Shown: piece after piece, positions 49,841 through 58,389 of the stretch | How positions within the stretch are numbered: position 1 is the stretch's first letter | Layout of the letters: each line of letters starts with the position of its first letter | NCBI RefSeq assembly: GCF_003259905.1 | Contig: NZ_QLMG01000020.1 | Coordinates: 1 to 64,000, forward strand | DNA length: 64,000 bases | Reading direction: 5' to 3' | From: Salipiger aestuarii | Lineage (GTDB): Bacteria; Pseudomonadota; Alphaproteobacteria; Rhodobacterales; Rhodobacteraceae | Program-made: the position numbers and the translations under genes | Notes under the pieces: generated by a model | The model's database searches: none | Seen by the model: only the letters and a program-made list of their open reading frames with translations | What the model was told of the DNA's origin: nothing

Positions 49841-52263
49841 CGTTCCCGACCCACGCCCGCGCCGTTATCGTCGGGGGCGGCATTATCGGCTGTTCCACCG
49901 CCTATCACCTGGCCAGACTGGGCTGGGACGTGGTCTTGCTGGAACGCCACAAGCTGACCTCGGGGACCACCTTTCACGCGGCCGGGCTGGTGGGGCAGCT
50001 GCGCGGCTCGGCCAACATCACCGAGCTTCTGGGCTATTCGGTCAGGCTGTACGAGACGCTTGAGGCAGAGACCGGGCAGGCGACCGGATGGAAGCGCAAC
50101 GGCGGTCTGCGCCTTGCCTGCAACGCCGAACGCTGGACCGAGGTCAAACGTCAGGCCACCACCGCGCGCAGCTTTGGTCTGGACATGCAACTGCTGACCC
50201 CGTCCGAGGCGCAGGATCTGTGGCCCCTGATGGATGTGTCGGACGTGATCGGCGCCGCCTATCTGCCCACCGACGGGCAGGCCAACCCGTCCGACATCAC
50301 CCTGTCGCTGGCCAGGGGCGCGCGCATGGCGGGGGCGCGCATCGTCGAGGATTGCGCGGTGCTGTCCGTCGCCCGCGAAAAGGGCGTCATCACCGGGGTT
50401 CACACGTCGAACGGCTTTATCAGGGCCGGTATCGTCATCGCCTGCTGCGGACAATGGACCCGCGATTTCGCCGCGCCTCTGGGGGTTGCCGTGCCGCTGA
50501 TGTCGATGGAACATCAGTACATGGTGACCGAACCCATAGCGGGCGTGACCCGCGATCTGCCCACCCTGCGCGACCCCGACCGCCTGACCTACTGGAAGGA
50601 AGAAGTCGGCGGCCTGGTCATGGGCGGGTACGAGCCGAACCCCAAGCCCTGGGCCATTTCGGGCATTCCCGAAGGGTTTCACTACACGCTGCTTGACAGC
50701 GATTACGGCCATTTCGAACAGATCATGGAACTGGCGCTGGGCCGGGTGCCCGCCTTGCAGACCGCCGGGATCAAGACGCTGACCAACGGCCCCGAAAGCT
50801 TTACCCCGGATGGCAATTTCATTCTGGGCGAGGCACCGGAACAGCCGGGGTTCTTTGTGGGCGCGGGGTTCAACGCCTTCGGCATCGCGTCGGGCGGCGG
50901 GGCGGGCATGGCGCTGGCGGAATGGGTCGCCAGGGGCGAGCCGCCGATGGACCTGTGGCCCGTGGATATACGCCGCTTTGGCCGGTCGCATTTCGATGCC
51001 GACTGGGTGCGCAGCCGCACCATCGAGGCCTATGGCAAGCATTACACCATGGCCTGGCCGTCCGAGGAACACGACAGCGCCCGCCCCGGCCGCCGCTCGC
51101 CGCTGTATGACAGACTGAAAGCGCGCGGCGCGGTGTTTGGCGAAAAGCTGGGGTGGGAACGGCCGAACTGGTTCGCCGCCCCCGGCGAGGTGGCGCAGGA
51201 CATCTACAGCTATCAGCGCCCCAACTGGCACGATGCGGTGGGCCGCGAACACCGCGCCGCGCGCACGGCGGCGGCGCTGATCGACCAGACCTCGTTCGCC
51301 AAGTTCATGCTGCAGGGGCCGGATGCGCAAACCGCGCTGCAATGGGTCTGCGCGGGCGATGTCAGCGGGCCGGTGGGCACGCTGACCTACACGCAAATGC
51401 TGAACGACCGCGGCGGGATCGAGGCCGATCTGACCGTGGTGCGCACCGGGCCTGACGCGTTCTACATCGTCACCGGCACCGGCTTTGCCACGCGCGACTT
51501 CGACTGGATCCGGCGCGGGCTTTTGGACGCGAACGCGCAGCTGATCGACGTGACTTCTGGGTACGCGGTTCTGTCGCTGATGGGGCCGCGGGCGCGCGAC
51601 ATCCTGTCTGCAGTGACGTGGGCGGACCTGTCCAACGCCGCATTTCCGTTTGGCACGGCGCAGACCCTTGCCATCGCGGGCGCCCCGGTGCGCGCCCTGC
51701 GGGTGTCCTATGTGGGCGAGCTGGGATGGGAGCTGCACCTGCCGACAGAATACGCCCAAACCGTATACGAAGCCCTGCATTCGGCAGGGGCCGGGCATGG
51801 CCTGATCGACGCGGGCTATCGCGCCATCGAAACCCTGCGGCTGGAAAAGGGCTATCGCGCCTGGGGCGCCGACATCGGTCCCGACACCACCCCGCTTGAG
51901 GCGGGCCTTGGCTTTGCCGTGGCGTTCGGCACCGCGTTTCGCGGCAGGGACGCGTTGCTGGCGCAGCGTGCGGCGGGCCTTGGCAAGCGCCTGGTCATCG
52001 TGACCGCCGCGCGGGATGTGATCCTGTGGGGGCGCGAGACGGTGTTTCGCGATGGCGCGCGTGTCGGCTATCTTGGTTCGGGGGGCTTTGGCCATACGCT
52101 GAACAGATCAGTCGGGCTGGGCTATGTGCGCCGCCGCGAAGGCGTGTCGAAGGACTGGATCCTGTCCGGCCGCTACGAACTGGAGGTCGCGGGCACCCGT
52201 GTGCCTTGCGACGTCACCCTGTCGCCGCCTTACGATCCCGCCGGTTTGCGGGTAAAATCCTGA
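49837..52263 (+). CDS. FAD-dependent dimethylglycine/sarcosine dehydrogenase-like protein with GcvT domain
   Basis: An 808-residue demethylating flavoenzyme. The N-terminal DAO domain has RAVIVGGGIIGCSTAYHLAR at residues 8-27 and LTSGTTFHAAGLVGQLRGS, whose His aligns with the flavin-linking His of mammalian dimethylglycine dehydrogenase. The C-terminal half is a folate-binding GcvT domain (MLNDRGGIEADLTV; SYVGELGWELHLP; RLEKGYRAWGADI). The predicted reaction is oxidative N-demethylation delivering methylene-THF. In this operon the substrate might be dimethylglycine, sarcosine or, speculatively, a dimethylamine derivative. Confidence 0.85.
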   Translation: MTFPTHARAVIVGGGIIGCSTAYHLARLGWDVVLLERHKLTSGTTFHAAGLVGQLRGSANITELLGYSVRLYETLEAETGQATGWKRNGGLRLACNAERWTEVKRQATTARSFGLDMQLLTPSEAQDLWPLMDVSDVIGAAYLPTDGQANPSDITLSLARGARMAGARIVEDCAVLSVAREKGVITGVHTSNGFIRAGIVIACCGQWTRDFAAPLGVAVPLMSMEHQYMVTEPIAGVTRDLPTLRDPDRLTYWKEEVGGLVMGGYEPNPKPWAISGIPEGFHYTLLDSDYGHFEQIMELALGRVPALQTAGIKTLTNGPESFTPDGNFILGEAPEQPGFFVGAGFNAFGIASGGGAGMALAEWVARGEPPMDLWPVDIRRFGRSHFDADWVRSRTIEAYGKHYTMAWPSEEHDSARPGRRSPLYDRLKARGAVFGEKLGWERPNWFAAPGEVAQDIYSYQRPNWHDAVGREHRAARTAAALIDQTSFAKFMLQGPDAQTALQWVCAGDVSGPVGTLTYTQMLNDRGGIEADLTVVRTGPDAFYIVTGTGFATRDFDWIRRGLLDANAQLIDVTSGYAVLSLMGPRARDILSAVTWADLSNAAFPFGTAQTLAIAGAPVRALRVSYVGELGWELHLPTEYAQTVYEALHSAGAGHGLIDAGYRAIETLRLEKGYRAWGADIGPDTTPLEAGLGFAVAFGTAFRGRDALLAQRAAGLGKRLVIVTAARDVILWGRETVFRDGARVGYLGSGGFGHTLNRSVGLGYVRRREGVSKDWILSGRYELEVAGTRVPCDVTLSPPYDPAGLRVKS

Positions 52264-52352
52264 TGGGCAGAGGGGGGGCGGGCGCCCGGCAATGGCTTGA
52301 CACGACCCGCCCCGCACCCGCACGAGGGGAGTCCCCCAAGGACGGACACAAC

Positions 52353-52991
52353 ATGAAAAGCGCACCTGAAAGCAAGCTCACCCAGAACCCGCACGCGGTG
52401 CGCGACCTGCGCGAAAAGAACCTTGAGGTGGCAATCGGGCGCCAGGTGCGCGATCTGCGCAAGCGCCAGCGCATGACCGGCTCGGAACTGGCGCAGCAGA
52501 CCGGGCTGTCGGTGGGGATGCTGTCCAAGATCGAAAACGGGGTGATCTCGCCTTCGCTCAACACGTTGCAGGCACTGGCCAACGCCCTGAGGGTGCCGCT
52601 GGTGCAGCTGTTTTCGGGGTTCGAGGAACCGCGCGGTGCGATGCATGTCAAGGCCGGGCAGGGCGCCGAGATCGAACGCGCCGGCACCCGCGCCGGGCAT
52701 CAGTACAACCTGCTGGGCCATATCGGGTCGAACAATTCGGGGGTTGTGGTCGAACCCTACCTCATCACGCTCGACAGCGCGTCGGACCGGTTTCCGGCGT
52801 TCCAGCATGAGGGGATCGAACTGATCTACATGCTCGACGGGGTGATCGACTATCGCCACGGCGACCGGCTTTACCTGCTGGAACCGGGGGATTCGCTGCT
52901 GTTTGATTCCGATGCGCCGCACGGGCCCGAAGTGCTGGTGGACATTCCGGCGCGCTACCTGTCGATCATCACCTACCCGCAGATGCGCTAG
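52353..52991 (+). CDS. XRE-type regulator with cupin sensor domain
   Basis: A 212-residue regulator with an N-terminal helix-turn-helix (IGRQVRDLRKRQRMTGSELA, then LSVGMLSKIENGVISPSLNT, about 27-75) and a C-terminal cupin (HEGIELIYMLDGVIDYRHGD, then YLLEPGDSLLFDSDAPHGPE, about 140-200). Family members such as PuuR control polyamine or amine catabolism. It follows the dehydrogenase gene; an in-frame ATG at 52263 overlapping that stop would add 30 residues, but an AAGGACGG site favours 52353. It is the natural candidate regulator of the island. Confidence 0.87.
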   Translation: MKSAPESKLTQNPHAVRDLREKNLEVAIGRQVRDLRKRQRMTGSELAQQTGLSVGMLSKIENGVISPSLNTLQALANALRVPLVQLFSGFEEPRGAMHVKAGQGAEIERAGTRAGHQYNLLGHIGSNNSGVVVEPYLITLDSASDRFPAFQHEGIELIYMLDGVIDYRHGDRLYLLEPGDSLLFDSDAPHGPEVLVDIPARYLSIITYPQMR

Positions 52992-53012
52992 CGGAGATAG
53001 CGCAAGCAACGG

Positions 53013-53225
53013 TCAGACGGGGCGTTTTTGCGCATCACCGGACGGCGCCCGTTGCGCAAGACAGACCTGCGGCAACGCATGTGCAGGCAAACGCTGGCTT
53101 AGCAGGTCGCAGTTTGCGGGATCATTGCCATCGACCCGACTGGTCCCCTGTCCGCAGCCGCCAAGTATGGCGAGCGTCGCAAAGCCAATCAGCACGCGCC
53201 GCCGAGACTTTCGAAGTTGACCCAT
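53013..53225 (-). CDS. Possible small lipoprotein
   Basis: A 70-residue ORF beginning MGQLRKSRRRVLIGFATLAI and ending the leader with LGGC, which fits a lipobox, followed by GQGTSRVDGNDPANCDLLSQ. The mature part is short with two further Cys. It overlaps the 3' end of the next minus-strand ORF by 37 nt, suggesting a two-gene unit. No family is recognised. Confidence 0.45.
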   Translation of the reverse strand: MGQLRKSRRRVLIGFATLAILGGCGQGTSRVDGNDPANCDLLSQRLPAHALPQVCLAQRAPSGDAQKRPV

Positions 53226-53662
53226 TGATTTGCAAGACGCCATTCGTTTTCCTTGTCGCGATTTGTGGTGAGCGTAAGTTTGACGGCAACCCAGCCGGTC
53301 AACATGGGCGGCTCTAAGGGCAGTTCGAACAAGATGCTGACCTTTTCCCCAGCTGCGAGGGTTTGTCCAAGCGCGCCTGCAAGCCTGGTCGAATCCGCCG
53401 GATCGGGGCGCGCCGAAACATAGGCGTCGGTTACTTCAAAGGGCCATGTTCCGATATTGGTCAGGGTCAGTTCGCCTTTTGCGACACAATCGGTGACGGC
53501 CACGAACCTCAGGTCTGTGTCAACGCCAGGCGTATGTTCCAATCGCATGAAAAAGAAGGCGGCACCAACACCGACGCCGCAAATGACTGCGAGTTTCTGG
53601 ACCAGTCCCAGAAGCCTGTCCAAGGTTTCAACCCATGTGGTCCGCTTGAAACCGCTTTCCAC
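53189..53662 (-). CDS. Hypothetical membrane-anchored protein
   Basis: A 157-residue protein with a transmembrane segment near residues 20-38 (VQKLAVICGVGVGAAFFF) and a C-terminal region predicted to be beta-rich and outside (LTLTNIGTWPFEVTDAYVSA, then GWVAVKLTLTTNRDKENEWR). No family is recognised. Its base composition looks less GC-rich than that of its neighbours. With the possible lipoprotein it interrupts, on the opposite strand, the tmm and mgs halves of the island. Confidence 0.55.
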   Translation of the reverse strand: MESGFKRTTWVETLDRLLGLVQKLAVICGVGVGAAFFFMRLEHTPGVDTDLRFVAVTDCVAKGELTLTNIGTWPFEVTDAYVSARPDPADSTRLAGALGQTLAAGEKVSILFELPLEPPMLTGWVAVKLTLTTNRDKENEWRLANQWVNFESLGGAC

Positions 53663-53832
53663 GATACGCGCTCCGGGATTGCTTTTATCAGACGTAGACT
53701 GTGGGAAGCTGCTGTTTGACGCAACCTTTTACCGTGTTGGCAATGGGGCTAGCGGACAGCGAAGCCAAAGACTGATCCGGCAGTCCGGCGAGGGTGCTAC
53801 AATTTTAGGCTTACGGCAAGCTTTGCGAGATG

Positions 53833-53869
53833 TTTTCCCTAAGTGAAATTATTTTCCTTGCAGTAAATA
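53833..53869 (+). promoter_or_regulatory. Two tandem candidate operator dyads upstream of mgsA
   Basis: TTTTCCCTAAGTGAAAT (53833-53849) and ATTTTCCTTGCAGTAAAT (53851-53868) are 19 bp apart in an A/T-rich island 75-110 bp before mgsA. The second is a near-palindrome (ATTTTC-N6-GTAAAT). Both match the pattern before amtB and the ligase gene. Tandem spacing near two helical turns suits cooperative binding of a regulator. Confidence 0.35.
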
Positions 53870-53941
53870 TCACCGCATGGCACTCCGGTTTGCGATGGCG
53901 GGCGTACATGGCTCGGACCGGTTGCAACGGAGAGAAAACCA

Positions 53942-54829
53942 ATGTGTGGCATTGTCGGACTCTTCCTCAAGAAGGAAGATCTGCGCCCCAGGCTGGGCGA
54001 CATGCTTGCGGATATGCTGATCACCATGTCCGATCGCGGCCCGGACAGCGCGGGCATCGCGATCTATGGCGATCAGGGCGACGGGCACAAGATCACCGTG
54101 CAGTCCGATACGCCGGACACGGCGTTTGACGGCCTGGACACCGCGCTGGGCGATAGACTTGGCGCCCCGGTGACGATGAAAACCAACGACACCCACGCGG
54201 TGCTGACCGTCCCGGCGGAGGCGCTGGAGGCGACCGGCGCGTTCCTGGAAGCGCGCGGGCTGCGCATCATGGGCGTCGGCGAGGCGATGGAGATCTATAA
54301 GGAAACCGGCCTGCCGCGCGATGTCGCCACCCGCTTTGGCCTGCGCGCCATGGGGGGCAGCCACGGCATCGGCCACACCCGGATGGCGACCGAAAGCGCG
54401 GTCACCACGCTGGGCGCGCATCCCTTCAGCACCGATGCCGACCAGTGCCTCGTGCACAATGGGTCGCTGTCGAACCACAACACCATGCGCCGTGTTCTGG
54501 CGCAAAAGGGCTTTGCCCCGAAAACCGAAAACGACACCGAGGTCGCCGCGTGCTACATCTCGTCCCGCATCGCCGAGGGCGCCAATCTGGGCGAGGCGCT
54601 GAGCGGAACGCTGGAGGATCTTGACGGGTTCTTCACCTTTGTCATGGGCACCAAGACCGGTTTTGGCGTGGTGCGCGACCCCATCGCCTGCAAGCCCGCG
54701 GTGATGGCCGAAACCGACGATTACGTCGCCTTTGGCAGCGAATACCGCGCCTTCGCCGGTCTTCCGGGGATCGATTCCGCCCGCGTGTGGGAACCCGAAC
54801 CCGCCACCGTCTATTTCTGGGAGCGCTGA
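53942..54829 (+). CDS. mgsA: N-methylglutamate synthase, glutaminase subunit MgsA
   Basis: Class II glutamine amidotransferase domain (295 residues) resembling the first domain of glutamate synthase. The Cys2 nucleophile follows the initiator Met (MCGIVGLFLKK), with GIGHTRMATES and HNGSLSNHNTMR as substrate-binding loops. With MgsB and MgsC it would convert gamma-glutamylmethylamide and a keto acid into N-methylglutamate. It is the first gene of an operon with mgsB 3 nt downstream. An A/T-rich region with two dyads precedes it. Confidence 0.92.
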   Translation: MCGIVGLFLKKEDLRPRLGDMLADMLITMSDRGPDSAGIAIYGDQGDGHKITVQSDTPDTAFDGLDTALGDRLGAPVTMKTNDTHAVLTVPAEALEATGAFLEARGLRIMGVGEAMEIYKETGLPRDVATRFGLRAMGGSHGIGHTRMATESAVTTLGAHPFSTDADQCLVHNGSLSNHNTMRRVLAQKGFAPKTENDTEVAACYISSRIAEGANLGEALSGTLEDLDGFFTFVMGTKTGFGVVRDPIACKPAVMAETDDYVAFGSEYRAFAGLPGIDSARVWEPEPATVYFWER

Positions 54830-54832
54830 GCC

Positions 54833-55543
54833 ATGATCGCGACCGTACAGGCCGTCTCTGACGTGCAGATCCTCGACATGGAGCAGATCGAACTGCGAGA
54901 GGTCAACGCGACGCTGCAACGGGCGCCGTCGACCAATTACACGCAGTTCGAAATCCTCAACACCCGCGGCAGCCACGCCATCGCCGTGGGGCTCGATGCC
55001 GAAATCGAGGTCATCGTGAAGGGGTCCACCGGCTATTACTGCGCGGGCATGAACCAGCGCGCCACGGTGCATGTGACCGGCTCGGTCGGACCGGGCGTGG
55101 CCGAAAACATGATGAGCGGCACGGTCATCGTCGATGGCGACGCATCGCAATACGCCGGGGCCACCGCGCACGGCGGGCTGCTTGTCATCAAGGGCAACGC
55201 CAGTTCGCGCTGCGGCATTTCGATGAAGGGCATCGACATCGTGGTGCATGGCAACATCGGCCACATGTCCGCCTTCATGGCGCAAAAGGGCAACCTTGTG
55301 GTGCTTGGCGATGCGGGCGATGCGCTGGGCGACAGCCTGTACGAGGCGCGGCTGTTCGTGCGCGGTTCGGTCAAATCGCTGGGCGCGGATTGCATCGAAA
55401 AGGAAATGCGCGCCGAACATCTCGACATCCTCGCCGATCTGCTGGCCCGCGCGGGGGCGGACGCAAAACCGCAGGATTTCAAACGCTACGGCTCGGCCCG
55501 CAAGCTGTATCATTTCAACGTCGACCACGCCGACGCATACTGA
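54833..55543 (+). CDS. mgsB: N-methylglutamate synthase, GXGXG subunit MgsB
   Basis: A 236-residue protein with the right-handed beta-helix GXGXG domain of the glutamate synthase C-terminus (GSTGYYCAGMNQRATVHVTG, GPGVAENMMSGTVIVDGDAS, GGLLVIKGNASSRCGISMKG). In split synthases this domain is structural, linking glutaminase and synthase parts. Gene order A-B-C matches known mgs operons. Confidence 0.92.
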   Translation: MIATVQAVSDVQILDMEQIELREVNATLQRAPSTNYTQFEILNTRGSHAIAVGLDAEIEVIVKGSTGYYCAGMNQRATVHVTGSVGPGVAENMMSGTVIVDGDASQYAGATAHGGLLVIKGNASSRCGISMKGIDIVVHGNIGHMSAFMAQKGNLVVLGDAGDALGDSLYEARLFVRGSVKSLGADCIEKEMRAEHLDILADLLARAGADAKPQDFKRYGSARKLYHFNVDHADAY

Positions 55544-55554
55544 AGGACACGGGC

Positions 55555-56880
55555 ATGAACGACACTCCGCAGACAATGCCGCGCCAGTCCTGGACGTTCT
55601 CCAACGAGGTGAACGCCGAGATCCGCCGCGCCGCCCATACCGGCATCTACGACATTCGCGGCGGGGGGGCCAAACGCCGCGTGCCGCATTTCGACGACCT
55701 GCTGTTTCTGGGCGCGTCGATGTCGCGCTACCCGCTCGAAGGCTACCGCGAGAAATGCGAAACCGGAGTGACCCTCGGCACCCGTTTTGCCAGCAAACCG
55801 ATCGAGCTGAAGATTCCGATCACCATCGCGGGCATGTCGTTCGGCTCGCTTTCCGGCCCCGCGAAAGAGGCGCTGGGGCGCGGCGCTTCCCTTGCGGGCA
55901 CCTCGACCACCACGGGCGACGGCGGCATGACCGAAGAGGAACGCGGCCATAGCGAAAAGCTGGTCTACCAGTACCTGCCAAGCCGCTACGGCATGAATCC
56001 CGACGATCTGCGCCGCGCCGACGCCATCGAGGTGGTCGTGGGGCAGGGCGCCAAGCCCGGCGGCGGCGGCATGCTGCTGGGGCAAAAGATCACCGAACGC
56101 GTCGCGGGAATGCGCGATTTGCCGATCGGCATCGACCAACGTTCGGCCTGCCGTCACCCCGACTGGACAGGCCCGGACGATCTGGAGATCAAGATCCTGG
56201 AACTGCGCGAGATCACCAGCTGGGAAAAGCCGATCTACATCAAGATCGGCGGCGCGCGCCCCTATTACGACGTTGCGCTCAGTGTCAAGGCGGGGGCGGA
56301 CGTGATCGTGCTTGACGGCATGCAGGGCGGCACGGCGGCCACGCAGGACGTGTTCATCGAAAATGTCGGCACTCCGACGCTGGCCTGCATCCGCCCGGCG
56401 GTCAGGGCGCTTCAGGATCTGGGGATGCACCGCAAGGTGCAACTCGTGGTGTCGGGCGGCATCCGCACCGGCGCCGATGTGGCCAAGGCGCTGGCACTGG
56501 GGGCGGATGCGGTCAGTATCGGCACGGCGGCGCTGGTCGCCCTGGGCGACAACGATCCGAAATGGGAACAGGAATACCGCGCCCTCGGGACCACCACCGG
56601 CGCCTATGACGACTGGCACGAAGGCCGCGACCCCGCGGGTATCACCACCCAGGACCCCGACCTGATGGCCCGGCTCGATCCCGTCGAAGCCGGCCGGCGC
56701 CTGCGCAACTACCTGAACGTGCTGACGCTGGAATGCCAGACCCTCGCCCGCGCCTGCGGCAAGAGCCATGTGCACAATCTTGAACCCGAAGACCTGGTCG
56801 CGCTGACCATCGAAGCCGCCGCCATGGCGCAGGTGCCGCTTGCCGGAACCGACTGGATTCCGGGCAAGGGCGGGTTCTGA
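55555..56880 (+). CDS. mgsC: N-methylglutamate synthase, FMN-binding synthase subunit MgsC
   Basis: A 441-residue FMN-binding glutamate synthase domain. The TIM barrel includes ITIAGMSFGSLSGPAKEALG, GQGAKPGGGGMLLGQKITERV, VIVLDGMQGGTAATQDVF and VSGGIRTGADVAKALALGAD. It would carry out the reductive amination with methylamine released from gamma-glutamylmethylamide to form N-methylglutamate. The ATG at 55555 follows the mgsB stop by 11 nt. The gap to gmaS is 132 bp with no terminator. Confidence 0.92.
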   Translation: MNDTPQTMPRQSWTFSNEVNAEIRRAAHTGIYDIRGGGAKRRVPHFDDLLFLGASMSRYPLEGYREKCETGVTLGTRFASKPIELKIPITIAGMSFGSLSGPAKEALGRGASLAGTSTTTGDGGMTEEERGHSEKLVYQYLPSRYGMNPDDLRRADAIEVVVGQGAKPGGGGMLLGQKITERVAGMRDLPIGIDQRSACRHPDWTGPDDLEIKILELREITSWEKPIYIKIGGARPYYDVALSVKAGADVIVLDGMQGGTAATQDVFIENVGTPTLACIRPAVRALQDLGMHRKVQLVVSGGIRTGADVAKALALGADAVSIGTAALVALGDNDPKWEQEYRALGTTTGAYDDWHEGRDPAGITTQDPDLMARLDPVEAGRRLRNYLNVLTLECQTLARACGKSHVHNLEPEDLVALTIEAAAMAQVPLAGTDWIPGKGGF

Positions 56881-57012
56881 AATGCTGAAACCCGGGCGAA
56901 AGCTTCCGGTTTCCAATCGCCCCGAATATTCTGGGGGTATGGGGGGGAAACCGCCACCCGGTCGGATCGCCGCAAGGCGGTGCGAAACAGGACAAAACGA
57001 CAGGGATACCCC

Positions 57013-58317
57013 ATGAGCGACCTCGCCGCCTTCGCCCGGGAAAAGGGCGTGAAATATTTCATGATCTCCTACACCGACCTTTTCGGCGGCCAGAGGGCAA
57101 AGCTGGTGCCGGCTCAGGCCATCGCGGGCATGGTGCAGGACGGGGCGGGCTTTGCCGGGTTCGCCACCTGGCTCGACCTGACGCCCGCCCATGCCGACAT
57201 GCTTGCCATGCCCGACCCCGAAACCGTCATCCAGCTGCCATGGAAACCAGACGTCGCCTGGGTCGCCGCCAATCTCGTCATGGACGGCGAGGAGGTCGCG
57301 CAGGCCCCCCGCAACGTGCTGCGCAAGCTGGTGAGCGAGGCCGCCGACAAGGGGCTGCGCGTCAAGACCGGCATCGAGGCGGAGTTCTTTCTGCTCACCC
57401 CCGAGGGCGATGCCATCTCGGATGCCGCCGACACCGCCGAAAAACCCTGCTACGACCAGCAGGCGGTGATGCGCCGCTACGAGGTGATCGCCGAGATCTG
57501 CGACTACATGCTCGCCCTCGGCTGGGGGCCGTACCAGAACGACCACGAGGACGCCAACGGCCAGTTCGAGATGAACTGGGATTTCGACGATGCGCTGGTC
57601 ACCGCCGACCGCCACAGTTTTTTCAAATTCATGGTGAAATCGGTCGCCGAAAACCATGGCTTCCGCGCAACGTTCATGCCCAAACCCATCGAAGGTCTCA
57701 CGGGCAACGGCTGCCACGCCCATATCTCGGTCTGGGACAATGCCGGGACCACCAACGCCTTTGCCGACGACAGCAGGGATCTGGGCCTGTCGGACAAGGG
57801 CCGCGCCTTCCTTGGCGGCATCATGAAACACGCCACCGCCATGGCGGCGATCACCAATCCGACGGTGAACAGCTACAAGCGGATCAACGCACCGCGCACC
57901 GTGTCGGGCGCGACCTGGGCGCCCAACACCGTCACCTGGACCGGCAACAACCGCACCCATATGGTGCGCGTGCCGGGCCCGGGCCGGTTCGAACTGCGCC
58001 TGCCGGACGGGGCGGCCAACCCTTACCTGTTGCAGGCGGTGATCATCGCCACCGGCCTGTCTGGCCTTGCCACCGACGCCGACCCCGGCCCGCGCCATGA
58101 CATCGACATGTACGCCGAAGGGCACAAGATCACCGATGCGCCCCGGCTGCCGCTCAACATGCTGGACGCGATCAGGGCCTTCGATGAAGACACCGAGCTG
58201 AAAGCCATGCTGGGCGGCGACTTTGCCCAGGCCTTCATCACGCTCAAGCGGCGCGAATGGGACAGATTCGTTTCGCATTTCTCGGCCTGGGAACGGGCCA
58301 ACACGCTGGACATCTGA
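57013..58317 (+). CDS. gmaS: Gamma-glutamylmethylamide synthetase
   Basis: Glutamine-synthetase-type ligase (434 residues) joining methylamine to glutamate with ATP. The start MSDLAAFAREKGVKYFMISY matches roseobacter GmaS as I recall it; further blocks are RVKTGIEAEFFLLTPEG, YQNDHEDANGQFEMNWDFDD and FMPKPIEGLTGNGCHAHISV, with the ATP site VRVPGPGRFELRLPDGAANP. Its position between mgsC and mgdA confirms the role, and it differs clearly from the related ligase at 39288. The 132-bp leader (56881-57012) contains CCCCGAATATTCTGGGGG, a possible hairpin. Confidence 0.94.
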   Translation: MSDLAAFAREKGVKYFMISYTDLFGGQRAKLVPAQAIAGMVQDGAGFAGFATWLDLTPAHADMLAMPDPETVIQLPWKPDVAWVAANLVMDGEEVAQAPRNVLRKLVSEAADKGLRVKTGIEAEFFLLTPEGDAISDAADTAEKPCYDQQAVMRRYEVIAEICDYMLALGWGPYQNDHEDANGQFEMNWDFDDALVTADRHSFFKFMVKSVAENHGFRATFMPKPIEGLTGNGCHAHISVWDNAGTTNAFADDSRDLGLSDKGRAFLGGIMKHATAMAAITNPTVNSYKRINAPRTVSGATWAPNTVTWTGNNRTHMVRVPGPGRFELRLPDGAANPYLLQAVIIATGLSGLATDADPGPRHDIDMYAEGHKITDAPRLPLNMLDAIRAFDEDTELKAMLGGDFAQAFITLKRREWDRFVSHFSAWERANTLDI

Positions 58318-58320
58318 GGC

Positions 58321-58361
58321 CGGGCGCAAAAATTCTTATGCTAAGAATTTTTCCCCGCCCG
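58321..58361 (+). repeat. Perfect inverted repeat between gmaS and mgdA
   Basis: AAAAATTCTTA (58328-58338) and TAAGAATTTTT (58342-58352) pair perfectly around a TGC loop. Outer CGGGC and GCCCG arms (58321-58325, 58357-58361) can extend the stem. It is followed by no T-run, so it is more likely an RNA-processing, stability or binding site than a terminator, splitting gmaS from mgdABCD expression. Confidence 0.75.
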
Positions 58362-58389
58362 ACCGTCCGTTCAGGAGACCGACCTCACC

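Noticed and set aside
53848-53862. Possible sigma-54 promoter (-12 TTGCA) upstream of mgsA
   Set aside because: The required GG about 10 bp upstream at -24 is absent (the sequence there is AAATT).
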